A stretch of DNA of 64,000 nt from Microbacterium sp. RU33B (lineage in GTDB: Bacteria > Actinomycetota > Actinomycetes > Actinomycetales > Microbacteriaceae), in NCBI RefSeq assembly GCF_900155915.1, contig NZ_FTPO01000001.1:496001-560000 (forward strand), read 5' to 3'. Every line of letters begins with the position of its first letter. Positions within the stretch are counted from its first letter, which is position 1. The notes under the pieces are model-generated. The model saw nothing but the letters and a program-made list of their open reading frames with translations. It did no database searches and was not told the DNA's origin. This document shows, in pieces, positions 41,643-52,223 of the stretch. A program made the translations under genes and the position numbers.

Positions 41643-44179
41643 TCGATCGCGATCGCTTCCCCGTCGACCCGTGGCGTCTCGTCGAGAAGTCGTACTCGTT
41701 CGACGACGCCGGGGTCACGGAGACCCTGTTCGCCGTCGGCAACGGCTACGTGGGGCTCCGGGGGAACCACCCGGAGGGACGCCACGCGCACGAGCACGGC
41801 ACCTTCATCAACGGCTTCCACGAGACGTTCCCGATCCGTCACGCGGAGCAGGCCTACGGCTTCGCCGAGGTCGGGCAGACGATCGTCAACGCCCCGGATG
41901 CCAAGGTCATGCGCGTCTACGTCGACGATGAGCCGCTCTCGCTCGACGTCGCCGACATCCGCGAGTACGAGCGCGCCCTCGACATGCGCGACGGCGTGCT
42001 GCGCCGCCACATCCAGTGGACGACGCCCTCCGGCAAGGAGGTCCGGGTCGACTTCGAGCGGATGGTGTCGTTCCAGGAGAAGCACGTCGCGATCATGAGC
42101 GTCGAGGTCACGGTGCTCAATGCGGACGCTCCCGTCACCGTGAGCTGCCAGCTCGTCAACCGCCAGGACGGGGAGGACGTCTACGGCGGATCGCCGGCCG
42201 GATCGAAGAAGGCCGGGTTCGATCCGCGCAAGGCGGAGCGCTTCCACGAGCGCGTTCTGCAGCCGCAGCAGTTCTGGCAGGACGGCACCCGCTCGGCGCT
42301 GTCGTACCGGGTGGCGGAGTCGGGGATGACGATCGCGGTCGTCGCCGATCACGTGCTCGAGACCGAGAACGAGGTCTCCCTGCGCGGACTCGTCGAGGCC
42401 GACATCGCGAAGAACGTCTTCCGCGTGCAGGCCAAGGCCGGCGTCCCCGTCAAGGTCACGAAGCTCGTGAGCTACCACACGTCGCGCGGAGTGCCCGCCG
42501 GCGAGCTCGTCGATCGGTGCCGTCGCACGCTCGACCGCGTGCTCACCGAGGGCGTCGCGGCCCAGTTCGCGGCGCAGCGCGCGTGGCTCGACGAGTTCTG
42601 GTCGCGCTCCGATGTGCGCATCACGGGCCACGACGCGCTCCAGCAGGCCACGCGGTGGTGCCTGTTCCAGCTCGCCCAGGCCGCCGCGCGCGCGGACGGC
42701 CAGGGGGTGCCCGCCAAGGGCGTCAGCGGCTCCGGCTACAGCGGCCACTACTTCTGGGACACCGAGATCTACGTCCTGCCGTTCCTCATGTACACGACCC
42801 CGCAGTGGGCGCGCAATGCGCTGCGCATGCGCGTGCTCATGCTCCCCGCGGCGCGCAAGCGCGCCTACCAGCTCAACGAGGCCGGGGCGCTGTTCCCGTG
42901 GCGCACGATCAACGGCGAAGAGGCATCCGCCTATTACGCCGCCGGCACCGCGCAGTACCACATCAACGCCGACGTGAGCTTCGCGCTCGCGAAGTACGTG
43001 CGGGCCACGGGCGACGTCGACTTCCTCCACCGCGAGGGCGTCGACATCGCCGTCGAGACGGCGCGCCTGTGGACCACGCTCGGGTTCTGGCGCACGAGCG
43101 AGGGCGAGGGGGACGACGGCGACGTCTTCCACATCCACGGCGTCACCGGCCCCGACGAGTACACGACGGTGGTCAACGACAACCTGTTCACGAACGTCAT
43201 GGCGCGCTTCAACCTCCGCTTCGCGGCGCGCACCGTGGTCGAGATGGCCGAGGACGACCCCGAGGCGTACGCGCGCATGGTCGACCGTCTGGCGCTCGAT
43301 CCGGGTGAGGCGGAGGCCTGGGCGCGCGCCGCCGAGGCGATGCACATCCCCTACAGCTCGGCTCTGGGCATCCATCCCCAAGACGCGGTCTTCCTGGAGA
43401 AGGAGGTGTGGGACCTCGAGAACACGCCGCCGGACCGTCGCCCGCTCCTGCTGCACTTCCACCCGCTGGTGATCTACCGGTACCAGGTGCTCAAGCAGGC
43501 GGATGTCGTGCTCGCCCTGTTCCTGCAGGGCAACCACTTCACGCCCGAGGAGAAGCTGGCCGACTTCGAGTACTACGACCCGCTGACCACGGGCGACTCG
43601 ACCCTGTCGGCGGTCGTGCAGTCGATCCTCGCTGCCGAGGTCGGATACCAGGATCTCGCGCTGGAGTACTTCCTGCAGTCGGCGTTCGTCGACCTGGCCG
43701 ACCTGCACCACAACGCGGCCGACGGCGTGCACGTCGCGTCGGCGGGCGGCGTGTGGACGGCGCTCGTCGGCGGATTCGGCGGCATGCGCGACCACTACGG
43801 CGATCTGTCGTTCGATCCGCGCCTGCCCGAGTCCTGGGACGAGCTCGCGTACGTGCTGCACTGGCAGGGCACGAAGCTCGATGTGTCGATCACCCGCACC
43901 GCGTTGCGCATCACGGCGGGTGAGGGCGAGCGCGTCGCGTTCACGGTGCGCGGCGAGGAGTTCGCCGTCGAACCGGGGACGGATGTCGTCATCCCGCTCG
44001 CCGACCAGGGCACCGTGCGGCGCGGCAAGCCGTCGCTGCGGAAGTTCGCGGATGCCGTACTCGAGGACGGCACGCTCCTGTCGGCGTCCGTGCCGACCGT
44101 GACGACGTCGATCCCCGTGATCACGGCCTCGGATCTGGGCGAGCACGCCGAGGCCCCCGTCGACGCGGGGCCGCTCTGA
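41639..44179 (+). CDS. Glycoside hydrolase family 65 disaccharide phosphorylase
   Basis: 846 residues, normal for GH65. N-terminal super-sandwich domain (ETLFAVGNGYVGLRGNHPEG), (alpha/alpha)6 barrel with FWDTEIYVLPFLMY and the catalytic Glu in HGVTGPDEYTTVVNDN, phosphate-site segment GDSTLSAVVQSILAAE, C-terminal jelly roll. Candidates are maltose, trehalose or kojibiose phosphorylase; the sequence alone does not decide. Coupled to the beta-phosphoglucomutase gene by an ATGA overlap, which fixes the product as beta-glucose 1-phosphate (inverting). Confidence 0.93.
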   Translation: MIDRDRFPVDPWRLVEKSYSFDDAGVTETLFAVGNGYVGLRGNHPEGRHAHEHGTFINGFHETFPIRHAEQAYGFAEVGQTIVNAPDAKVMRVYVDDEPLSLDVADIREYERALDMRDGVLRRHIQWTTPSGKEVRVDFERMVSFQEKHVAIMSVEVTVLNADAPVTVSCQLVNRQDGEDVYGGSPAGSKKAGFDPRKAERFHERVLQPQQFWQDGTRSALSYRVAESGMTIAVVADHVLETENEVSLRGLVEADIAKNVFRVQAKAGVPVKVTKLVSYHTSRGVPAGELVDRCRRTLDRVLTEGVAAQFAAQRAWLDEFWSRSDVRITGHDALQQATRWCLFQLAQAAARADGQGVPAKGVSGSGYSGHYFWDTEIYVLPFLMYTTPQWARNALRMRVLMLPAARKRAYQLNEAGALFPWRTINGEEASAYYAAGTAQYHINADVSFALAKYVRATGDVDFLHREGVDIAVETARLWTTLGFWRTSEGEGDDGDVFHIHGVTGPDEYTTVVNDNLFTNVMARFNLRFAARTVVEMAEDDPEAYARMVDRLALDPGEAEAWARAAEAMHIPYSSALGIHPQDAVFLEKEVWDLENTPPDRRPLLLHFHPLVIYRYQVLKQADVVLALFLQGNHFTPEEKLADFEYYDPLTTGDSTLSAVVQSILAAEVGYQDLALEYFLQSAFVDLADLHHNAADGVHVASAGGVWTALVGGFGGMRDHYGDLSFDPRLPESWDELAYVLHWQGTKLDVSITRTALRITAGEGERVAFTVRGEEFAVEPGTDVVIPLADQGTVRRGKPSLRKFADAVLEDGTLLSASVPTVTTSIPVITASDLGEHAEAPVDAGPL

Positions 44180-44209
44180 GACGCCCGGCGGGATGTCCCC
44201 GCCACGACG

Positions 44210-44215
44210 TAGGCT
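44210..44215 (+). promoter_or_regulatory. Leaderless promoter of dnaX
   Basis: TAGGCT, six bases before the GTG at 44222, the same layout as at pta. Confidence 0.6.
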
Positions 44216-44221
44216 GAGACG

Positions 44222-46393
44222 GTGACCACCGCTCTCTACCGCCGCTACCGACCAGAGGCGTTCGGCGAGATGATCGGCCAGGCGCAGGTCACCGATCCGC
44301 TGATGACGGCTCTCCGCAGCGATCGGGTCGGCCACGCCTACCTGTTCTCGGGTCCCCGCGGGTGCGGCAAGACCACGTCGGCGCGCATCCTCGCCCGCTG
44401 CCTCAACTGCGCGCAGGGTCCCACCGACACGCCGTGCGGCGTCTGCGACAGCTGCGTCGAACTCGGCCGAGGGGGAGGCGGGTCTCTCGACGTCGTCGAG
44501 ATCGACGCGGCATCCCACAACGGCGTCGACGACGCCCGCGACCTGCGCGAGCGTGCGATCTTCGCTCCGGCGCGCGACCGCTTCAAGATCTTCATCCTCG
44601 ACGAGGCGCACATGGTGACGCCGCAGGGCTTCAACGCTCTGCTCAAGCTCGTCGAGGAGCCGCCGGATCACGTGAAGTTCATCTTCGCGACGACCGAGCC
44701 CGAGAAGGTCATCGGCACGATCCGCTCGCGCACGCACCACTACCCGTTCCGGCTCGTACCGCCCGCCGCCATGCTCGAGTACGTGCAGGAGCTGTGTCAG
44801 ACCGAGGGCGTCGAGGTCGAGGCCGGTGTGCTGCCGCTGGTGGTGCGCGCCGGCGGAGGGTCGCCGCGTGACACGCTGTCGCTGCTCGACCAGCTCATCG
44901 CCGGGTCCGAAGACGCGAAAGTGACCTACTCCCGCGCCGTCGCGCTCCTCGGCTACACGCACGGCGAACTGCTCGACGAGGTCGTCGACGCCTTCGCGGC
45001 GCGCGATGCCGCGGCCGCCTTCGCTGCCGTCGACCGCGTCGTGCAGACGGGTCAGGATCCGCGCCGGTTCGTCGACGACCTGCTCGAGCGCCTCCGCGAC
45101 CTCATCATCATTGCCGCCACGGGCCAGGGCGCGTCCGCGGTGCTGCGCGGCGTCTCGGCCGAAGACCTCGCCCGGATGGGCCGCCAGGCCGACCTGTTCG
45201 GCGCGACACGCCTCTCGCGCACGGCCGATCTCGTGGTGACGACCCTCGATGAGATGTCGGGAGCCACGTCGCCGCGCCTCCAGCTCGAGCTCATGGTCGC
45301 GCGCGTGCTGGCCAGCCACGTCGCCGTCGCAGAACCGGCGGCTGTGTCGCCGGCGCCCGTCGCCCCCACCCGTGCGTCCGCGCCGGAGGCTTCCGCGCCC
45401 GCGGCGACCGTTCCCGCGGCGCCCGCGCCAGTGGCAGCCCCGCCCGCGGTCCCCGCGCTCGCCGAAGAGCCGTCCCGCCCCGCGGCGGCCCCCGCTCCGG
45501 CGGCGCAGCCCGCTCTCGCTCCGGTTCCGTCCGTCGCCTCCGGGCCGATCACCCTGCAGCGCATGCGCGACTCCTGGCCCGAAGTGCTCGGGCGCCTCGA
45601 AGGGATCAGTCGTTCCTCGTGGATGCTCGCAATGGCCACCCAGCCCCTCGACCTCGCGCAGACCGCTGACGGATACGTTCTGACGCTGGCGTTCCAGAGC
45701 GCGCGCGACATCGACAAGTTCAAGCCGAAGGCGCTCGGCGGCACCGATGCGCACGTCGATGTGCGTCAGGCCATCACGGATGTGCTCGGCATCGAAGTCC
45801 GCTTCCTGCCCCGCGTCGAGGTGAAGGGCGACGACGTCGCACCTCCCTCCGACGCCGACGCGCCGGATCCCGACCCCGACCCCGACCCGGAGCCGCCCGC
45901 CGAGTCCGCGCCCGTCCGGGCGCCCGAGCGTCCCTCACCGCGCACCGAGTCCGTGCCGCCGCCGGCTCCGCGCGGAGCACCCGCCTCCGCCCGACCTGCG
46001 GCCGTGGCGCCGGTCACCGAGTGGGCCGTGGCTCCGATCCCGACGGATGGGCCCCCCGCCCCGTCGGTCGGCCAGTTCGCCGTCGACGACGAGCCGGAAG
46101 AGGCGGCGTCGCCGGTGATCACGGCGACGCTCACCGCGCCGCGCGAAGGAGACGTCCTCCCGGCCCGCGACCTCGAGCCCGCGATCTCGCTCGACGACGA
46201 GCTCGAGACCGACGATCTCGACGCCGGCGCCTCCGTCGACGTCCCCGTCCCGCCCGTCGTCGCGCCGCGACTGCCGGTCGTCCGCTCGCGCGAGGACGGC
46301 GTGCGGCGTTACGGCGAAGCCGTCGTGCGACAGGTGCTCGGCGCGACCTTCGTGCGAGAAGAGCCCTACGAGCCCCCGACGAGGTTCAGCTAA
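44222..46393 (+). CDS. dnaX: DNA polymerase III subunit gamma/tau
   Basis: 723 residues. AAA+ clamp-loader core with Walker A FSGPRGCGKTTSARILAR, a four-Cys zinc site (C-LNC, CGVCDSC), DEAH-like FILDEAHMVTPQGFNALLK and sensor GSPRDTLSLLDQ. Residues 375-440 and 540-660 are Ala/Pro/Asp-rich linkers; the tau-type domain IV/V (residues about 445-540) binds other replisome parts. I see no A-rich slippery site, so a shorter gamma by frameshift is unlikely. recR follows after three bases. Confidence 0.97.
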   Translation: MTTALYRRYRPEAFGEMIGQAQVTDPLMTALRSDRVGHAYLFSGPRGCGKTTSARILARCLNCAQGPTDTPCGVCDSCVELGRGGGGSLDVVEIDAASHNGVDDARDLRERAIFAPARDRFKIFILDEAHMVTPQGFNALLKLVEEPPDHVKFIFATTEPEKVIGTIRSRTHHYPFRLVPPAAMLEYVQELCQTEGVEVEAGVLPLVVRAGGGSPRDTLSLLDQLIAGSEDAKVTYSRAVALLGYTHGELLDEVVDAFAARDAAAAFAAVDRVVQTGQDPRRFVDDLLERLRDLIIIAATGQGASAVLRGVSAEDLARMGRQADLFGATRLSRTADLVVTTLDEMSGATSPRLQLELMVARVLASHVAVAEPAAVSPAPVAPTRASAPEASAPAATVPAAPAPVAAPPAVPALAEEPSRPAAAPAPAAQPALAPVPSVASGPITLQRMRDSWPEVLGRLEGISRSSWMLAMATQPLDLAQTADGYVLTLAFQSARDIDKFKPKALGGTDAHVDVRQAITDVLGIEVRFLPRVEVKGDDVAPPSDADAPDPDPDPDPEPPAESAPVRAPERPSPRTESVPPPAPRGAPASARPAAVAPVTEWAVAPIPTDGPPAPSVGQFAVDDEPEEAASPVITATLTAPREGDVLPARDLEPAISLDDELETDDLDAGASVDVPVPPVVAPRLPVVRSREDGVRRYGEAVVRQVLGATFVREEPYEPPTRFS

Positions 46394-46396
46394 GCC

Positions 46397-46990
46397 ATGT
46401 ACGACGGAATCGTCCAGGATCTGATCGACGAGTTCGGCCGCCTTCCCGGCATCGGGCCGAAGTCGGCGCAGCGCATCACGTTCCACATTCTGCAGACCCC
46501 GGGGTTCGACGTGGCGCGGCTGTCGACGCTGCTGGGTGAGATCCGCGAACGCGTGCGGTTCTGCGAGATCTGCGGCAACGTGTCGGAGCAGGACCGCTGC
46601 ATCATCTGCCGCGACCCGCGACGCAACCTCACGCTCATCTGCGTCGTCGAAGACGCCAAGGACGTCTCGGCCATCGAGCGCACCCGGGAGTTCCGGGGTC
46701 TCTACCACGTGCTCGGCGGCGCGATCAGCCCGATCGGGGGAATCGGCCCCGACGACCTGCGCATCACCCAGCTCATGCAGCGCTTGGCCGACGGCACCGT
46801 GCAGGAGGTCATCATCGCCACGAACCCGAACCTCGAGGGCGAGGCGACCGCCACGTATCTGAGCCGGCTCCTGCACAGCCTCGAGATCAGCGTCACCCGC
46901 CTCGCTTCGGGACTCCCCGTCGGCGGCGACCTCGAGTACGCCGACGAGGTCACGCTCGGCCGTGCGTTCGAGGGCCGACGCAGCATCTGA
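46397..46990 (+). CDS. recR: Recombination protein RecR
   Basis: 197 residues: helix-hairpin-helix [20 protein letters not shown], zinc finger [20 protein letters not shown], Toprim domain ([35 protein letters not shown]). It works with RecF and RecO to load RecA at gaps. The usual dnaX-recR order; the stop overlaps the transporter ATG (TGATG). Confidence 0.97.
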   Translation: MYDGIVQDLIDEFGRLPGIGPKSAQRITFHILQTPGFDVARLSTLLGEIRERVRFCEICGNVSEQDRCIICRDPRRNLTLICVVEDAKDVSAIERTREFRGLYHVLGGAISPIGGIGPDDLRITQLMQRLADGTVQEVIIATNPNLEGEATATYLSRLLHSLEISVTRLASGLPVGGDLEYADEVTLGRAFEGRRSI

Positions 46991-47931
46991 TGGTCGAGGT
47001 GCGCGCCGTCTCGACGCGCGGATGGCTCCTCTTCGCGGCGATGGCGCTGCTGTGGGGGATGCCGTACCTCTTCATCAAGGAGGCCGTCGACTCGTTCTCT
47101 CCCGCTGCGGTCGTCGCCGGCCGCACGCTCCTCGGAGCAGCGCTGCTCCTTCCGCTCGCGCTGCACCGGCGGGCGCTGCGTCCCGCGCTTCGGCTGTGGC
47201 CGTGGGTGCTGGCCTTCGGTGCGATCGAGATGGCAGGGCCCTTCTTCCTGCTGAGTCATGCCGAGCAGACCCTTCCCTCCGGGCTCACGGGGCTTCTGGT
47301 GGCGACCGTGCCGCTGTTCGCTGCCCTCATCGCGGTGACCCGCGGTGATCGCAGCGTGCTCGCGCCGGCGCGGTGGATCGGTCTGGTCGTGGGCTTCGCC
47401 GGGGTGGCCGTGATCGTCTGGGGGCCGGGTCTGGCTGCAGGTGGCGCGACCGCCCTCGTCGCGATCGGCGAGGTGCTCGTCGTCGCCGTCTGCTACGCCA
47501 TCGCGCCGTTCATCGTGGCCACGAAGCTCGCCGACGTCCCGGCGCTCGGCACCATCACGGTGTCGCTCGCCGCTGTGGGCGTCTTCTACCTCCCGATCGG
47601 GCTCCTGACGCAGCACGACGTGCCGACGGTCAGCAGCACGATCTCGCTCGCGCTGCTCGGCATCCTGTGCACCGCCGTCGCCTTCATCGCCTTCTTCGCC
47701 CTGATCGCCGAGGTCGGGCCCGTGCGCGCGCCGCTGTTCACGTACGTCAACCCGGTCATCGCGATCGCCCTCGGCGTCGTGATCCTCGGTGAGCAGCTGC
47801 ACGCGGGGCTGCTGTTCGGCTTCCCCCTCGTCCTCCTCGGATGCTGGCTCGCGGCGACCGGCGGCCGCATCCGCGTGGCTACCGCAGCACCTCCACCAGG
47901 ACCACCCACGACACCAGCAGCGCCGTCATGA
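46990..47931 (+). CDS. EamA/DMT-family transporter
   Basis: 313 residues with ten predicted membrane helices in two EamA repeats (WLLFAAMALLWGMPYLFIKE; IGEVLVVAVCYAIAPFIVA). Substrate unknown; relatives export amino acids or metabolites. Coupled to recR by a one-base overlap. Its last 53 bases overlap the convergent gene at 47879. Confidence 0.87.
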   Translation: MVEVRAVSTRGWLLFAAMALLWGMPYLFIKEAVDSFSPAAVVAGRTLLGAALLLPLALHRRALRPALRLWPWVLAFGAIEMAGPFFLLSHAEQTLPSGLTGLLVATVPLFAALIAVTRGDRSVLAPARWIGLVVGFAGVAVIVWGPGLAAGGATALVAIGEVLVVAVCYAIAPFIVATKLADVPALGTITVSLAAVGVFYLPIGLLTQHDVPTVSSTISLALLGILCTAVAFIAFFALIAEVGPVRAPLFTYVNPVIAIALGVVILGEQLHAGLLFGFPLVLLGCWLAATGGRIRVATAAPPPGPPTTPAAPS

Positions 47932-48367
47932 TCGCGACGACGGCGCCGAACGCGAACAGCAGAAGGCCGACGGGCTCTCCGATCAGCAGGGCGATGCCGC
48001 CGGCGGCGTAGAGGCCCGGCGCGACGAACCCGATCGCGGCCTTCGCGAGCCTCCACCGGTTGGCCGGATCGACGTTCTCGTAGATCCGGCGCGTCGCGAC
48101 CGACTGGAACACGCCGGACACGACGGCGAGCACGAGGACGCATGCTCCGTAGAGGATCGTCGAGAACTCGGGGATGAGCCCGAGCGCCGAGACCGAGAGG
48201 GCAAGCACGAGGCTCGAGATCCCGGCCGCGAGGCGGGCGGTGAGCGAGACGGCCTTGACGATGTCGGCGATGTTGACGCTCGCGGCGACGATGACCAGAC
48301 CCGCGAGGGCGGCGGTGGCGCCTGCCATCGCGACGTTGAAGTCGGTCCATGCCTCGAGCGGATCCAT
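47879..48367 (-). CDS. Small membrane protein (four spans)
   Basis: 162 residues with four hydrophobic spans ([76 protein letters not shown]). I do not recognise a named family. It converges with, and overlaps by 53 bases, the DMT transporter gene, so both reading frames share DNA there; an antisense interaction between the two mRNAs is possible. Confidence 0.75.
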   Translation of the reverse strand: MDPLEAWTDFNVAMAGATAALAGLVIVAASVNIADIVKAVSLTARLAAGISSLVLALSVSALGLIPEFSTILYGACVLVLAVVSGVFQSVATRRIYENVDPANRWRLAKAAIGFVAPGLYAAGGIALLIGEPVGLLLFAFGAVVAIMTALLVSWVVLVEVLR

Positions 48368-48428
48368 GCCGGGATGCTATCGGCACCGCGCGGCGCGTCA
48401 CATGGCCGGGCGGGAATCACACTCTCCG

Positions 48429-48434
48429 TAAGAT
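48429..48434 (+). promoter_or_regulatory. -10 element of lysC
   Basis: TAAGAT about 50 bases before the GTG at 48484, so lysC has a real 5' leader unlike the leaderless genes nearby. Confidence 0.5.
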
Positions 48435-48483
48435 GGTTCGTCGGGCGCAGCATCCAGGCGTCCGGTCAGGGGAGTGGTCGAAC

Positions 48484-49770
48484 GTGGCGCTGATCGTCCA
48501 GAAGTACGGCGGGTCTTCCGTCGCCGACGCCGAGAGCATCAAGCGGGTCGCGAAGCGCATCGTCGACACCCGACGCGCCGGCAACGACGTCGTCGTCGCC
48601 GTCAGCGCGATGGGCGACACCACCGACGAGCTTCTCGATCTCGCGGGACAGGTCGCGCCCATCCCGGCGCCGCGCGAGCTCGACATGCTGCTCTCCAGCG
48701 GAGAGCGCATCTCGATGGCGCTCCTCGCGATGGCGATCCACTCGATGGGCTTCGAGGCGCGATCCTTCACCGGCAGTCAGGCCGGCATGATCACGGATGC
48801 CGTGCACGGCGCGGCGCGCATCGTCGACGTCACCCCGATCCGCCTCCGCGAAGCGCTCGACGAGGGCGCGATCGTCATCGTCGCCGGCTTCCAGGGCTTC
48901 AACCGCGACACCCGTGACATCACGACGCTCGGCCGCGGCGGCTCCGACACGACCGCGGTGGCCCTGGCGGCGGCCCTCGAGGCCGACGTGTGCGAGATCT
49001 ACAGCGACGTCGACGGCATCTACACGGCCGATCCGCGCGTCGTTCCCAGGGCCCGCAAGCTCGATGTCGTCTCCGCCGAGGAGATGCTCGAGCTCGCCGC
49101 GAACGGCGCCAAGGTGCTCTACATCCGCGCCGTCGAGTACGCCCGTCGTCATGGCGTGCTCATCAACGCCCGCTCGACGTTCTCGTCGAGCCCCGGCACC
49201 TACGTTTTGGGTGAGGGGATGTCCCGTCCCGCAGCCGCAGAGGGAGAAGAGATGGAAGAGCCGATCGTCGCGGGAGTCGCGACCGACCTCAGCCAGGCCA
49301 AGATCACGGTGGTCGGCGTGCCGGACGTGCCGGGCAAGGCCGCCGAGATCTTCAAGATCGTCGCGAAGTCGGGCGCCAACGTCGACATGATCGTGCAGAA
49401 CGTGTCGGCCGCGGCCACCGGCCGCACCGACATCTCGTTCACGCTGCCCAAGACCGACTCCGGAGCGGCGCTGCGCGCGCTCGCGGCCGATCAGGTCGAG
49501 GTGGGCTTCGAGTCGCTCGTGCACGACGACCAGATCGGCAAGCTGTCGGTCGTCGGCGCCGGGATGCGCACGCACTCGGGTGTCTCGGCGACGCTGTTCG
49601 AGGCGCTGAGCGTGTCGGGGATCAACATCGAGATGATCTCCACGTCGGAGATCCGCATCTCGGTGGTGCTCCGCGGCGACGACCTCGCCGATGCCGCGCG
49701 TATCGTGCACACGGCCTACGGTCTCGACGGCGACGCCGAGGCGGTCGTCTACGCGGGCACCGGGCGCTGA
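48484..49770 (+). CDS. lysC: Aspartate kinase (alpha subunit; internal start for beta)
   Basis: 428 residues. Kinase domain with [20 protein letters not shown] and [16 protein letters not shown]; two ACT domains from about residue 265 ([20 protein letters not shown]). First step of the lysine/threonine/methionine/diaminopimelate pathway. As in Corynebacterium, a second start at 49252 would give a separate regulatory beta subunit. GTG start. asd follows, with a small antisense gene between. Confidence 0.96.
   Translation: MALIVQKYGGSSVADAESIKRVAKRIVDTRRAGNDVVVAVSAMGDTTDELLDLAGQVAPIPAPRELDMLLSSGERISMALLAMAIHSMGFEARSFTGSQAGMITDAVHGAARIVDVTPIRLREALDEGAIVIVAGFQGFNRDTRDITTLGRGGSDTTAVALAAALEADVCEIYSDVDGIYTADPRVVPRARKLDVVSAEEMLELAANGAKVLYIRAVEYARRHGVLINARSTFSSSPGTYVLGEGMSRPAAAEGEEMEEPIVAGVATDLSQAKITVVGVPDVPGKAAEIFKIVAKSGANVDMIVQNVSAAATGRTDISFTLPKTDSGAALRALAADQVEVGFESLVHDDQIGKLSVVGAGMRTHSGVSATLFEALSVSGINIEMISTSEIRISVVLRGDDLADAARIVHTAYGLDGDAEAVVYAGTGR
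49241..49254 (+). promoter_or_regulatory. Internal ribosome-binding site and ATG for the LysC beta subunit
   Basis: AGGGAG (49241-49246) precedes the in-frame ATG at 49252. The product, starting [17 protein letters not shown], would be 172 residues, the length of the C. glutamicum beta subunit. Confidence 0.7.
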
Positions 49771-49785
49771 CGCCGAACCCCCGCG

Positions 49786-49998
49786 TCAGGGCGCGAACGA
49801 CATTCCGCGCGCAGTGAGAGCGGCGTCGAGGATCGCGATCGCCCTGGGGCCGACCCCGTGCAGGGCCTCGACCTCGCGCTGCGGCAGCGCGGCGACGTCG
49901 GCGAGCGTCGTGATCCCCGCCTGGAGGAGCGCTCGCGTGGCGGGGCGACCGATGCGCGGCAGATCGCCGATCTGCTCGGGAATGCGTCGCGTCGCCAT
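49786..49998 (-). CDS. Small helix-hairpin-helix protein
   Basis: 70 residues: IPEQIGDLPRIGRPATRALL, then ITTLADVAALPQREVEALHG and VGPRAIAILDAAL. This is a Pfam 'helix-hairpin-helix/DNA-binding' fold like the end of RNA polymerase alpha or the ComEA/UvrC type. I chose the ATG at 49998; longer forms have random-looking N-termini. It lies antisense between lysC and asd. Confidence 0.75.
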   Translation of the reverse strand: MATRRIPEQIGDLPRIGRPATRALLQAGITTLADVAALPQREVEALHGVGPRAIAILDAALTARGMSFAP

Positions 49999-50048
49999 GC
50001 GTCGAGGGTAGCCGCACGCATGTCCGGCGGGGCATCCGCCGCCGGTAG

Positions 50049-51382
<1,334 letters not shown>

Positions 51383-51404
51383 CACCAGGCCCGGGTCAGC
51401 CGCC

Positions 51405-52130
51405 ATGGTCGATGCCGCCGTCGTACGCAAGTGGGTGCTCGACGCCAACGACGGGATCATCTCGACCACGGGCATCGTGCAGGGCTTCGCCGGAGCCGGC
51501 GCCAACGATGAGACGGTGCTCTTCGCCGCCGTGACGCTCATGATCACCGGAGGGCTGTCCCTCGGCGGCGCCGCCTACGCCGAGGCCGCACAGGACCGGG
51601 CGGCCGAGATCGCCATCATCGATGAGGAGAAGCGCCGCCTCGCGATGAGCCCCGACGAGGAGCGCGCCGAACTCCGCGATCACTACGTCAAGCGCGGTCT
51701 CGATCCGAGGCTCGCCGACCAGGTCGCCGCCCAGCTCATGACGCGCGATGCGCTCGGCGCTCAGCTCGAGACCGAGTACGGCATCCTGGACGACGCGACA
51801 CCGGCCACGCGCCCCGTCTGGATCGCCGTCCGCGGCTTCCTGGCGTTCCTCTCGGGCGCCCTGCCGCTCACGATGGCCGTCGTCTTCGTCGACGACGCGT
51901 GGCGCATCGCCGTCTCGCTCGCGGTGGTCATCGCATCGCTCACCGTCACGGGTCTCGTCTCCGCGAAGGCCGGCACGGGGCATCCGATGCGCGCCGTCGT
52001 ACGCTCCATCACGATCGGCCTGTTCATCGCCCTGCTGTCGTTCCTCGCCGGAAACGTCTTCGAGGTGATCGACCAGTTCATCCCTCAGATCGACGTCGAC
52101 GGCGACGTCGTGCCCAGCCCATCGCCCTAG
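51405..52130 (+). CDS. VIT1/CCC1-family metal transporter
   Basis: 241 residues, five spans. The N-terminal DANDGIISTTGIVQGFAGAG and ITGGLSLGGAAYAEAAQDRA match the iron/manganese vacuolar transporter family, with the cytoplasmic Glu-rich metal-binding loop (EEKRRLAMSPDEERAELRDH). Likely moves Fe2+ or Mn2+ out of the cytoplasm. Starts 22 bases after the preceding gene. Confidence 0.9.
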   Translation: MVDAAVVRKWVLDANDGIISTTGIVQGFAGAGANDETVLFAAVTLMITGGLSLGGAAYAEAAQDRAAEIAIIDEEKRRLAMSPDEERAELRDHYVKRGLDPRLADQVAAQLMTRDALGAQLETEYGILDDATPATRPVWIAVRGFLAFLSGALPLTMAVVFVDDAWRIAVSLAVVIASLTVTGLVSAKAGTGHPMRAVVRSITIGLFIALLSFLAGNVFEVIDQFIPQIDVDGDVVPSPSP

Positions 52131-52211
52131 CGCTCTTCACGCCCGGGCAAGAACAGGGATCCTTGCCGGATGCCGGGGCCGCCCGCGACCGGGACGAGGC
52201 CCGCGGCGACC

Positions 52212-52217
52212 TAGAAT
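52212..52217 (+). promoter_or_regulatory. Leaderless promoter of mqo
   Basis: TAGAAT, six bases before the GTG at 52224. Confidence 0.6.
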
Positions 52218-52223
52218 CGAGGG

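Noticed and set aside
41540..45754. A 1404-codon frame opposite GH65 and dnaX
   Set aside because: Shadow of the real genes, with low-complexity composition.
44222..46393. Programmed frameshift in dnaX producing gamma
   Set aside because: No run of A or other slippery heptamer before a stop; the linker is GC-rich.
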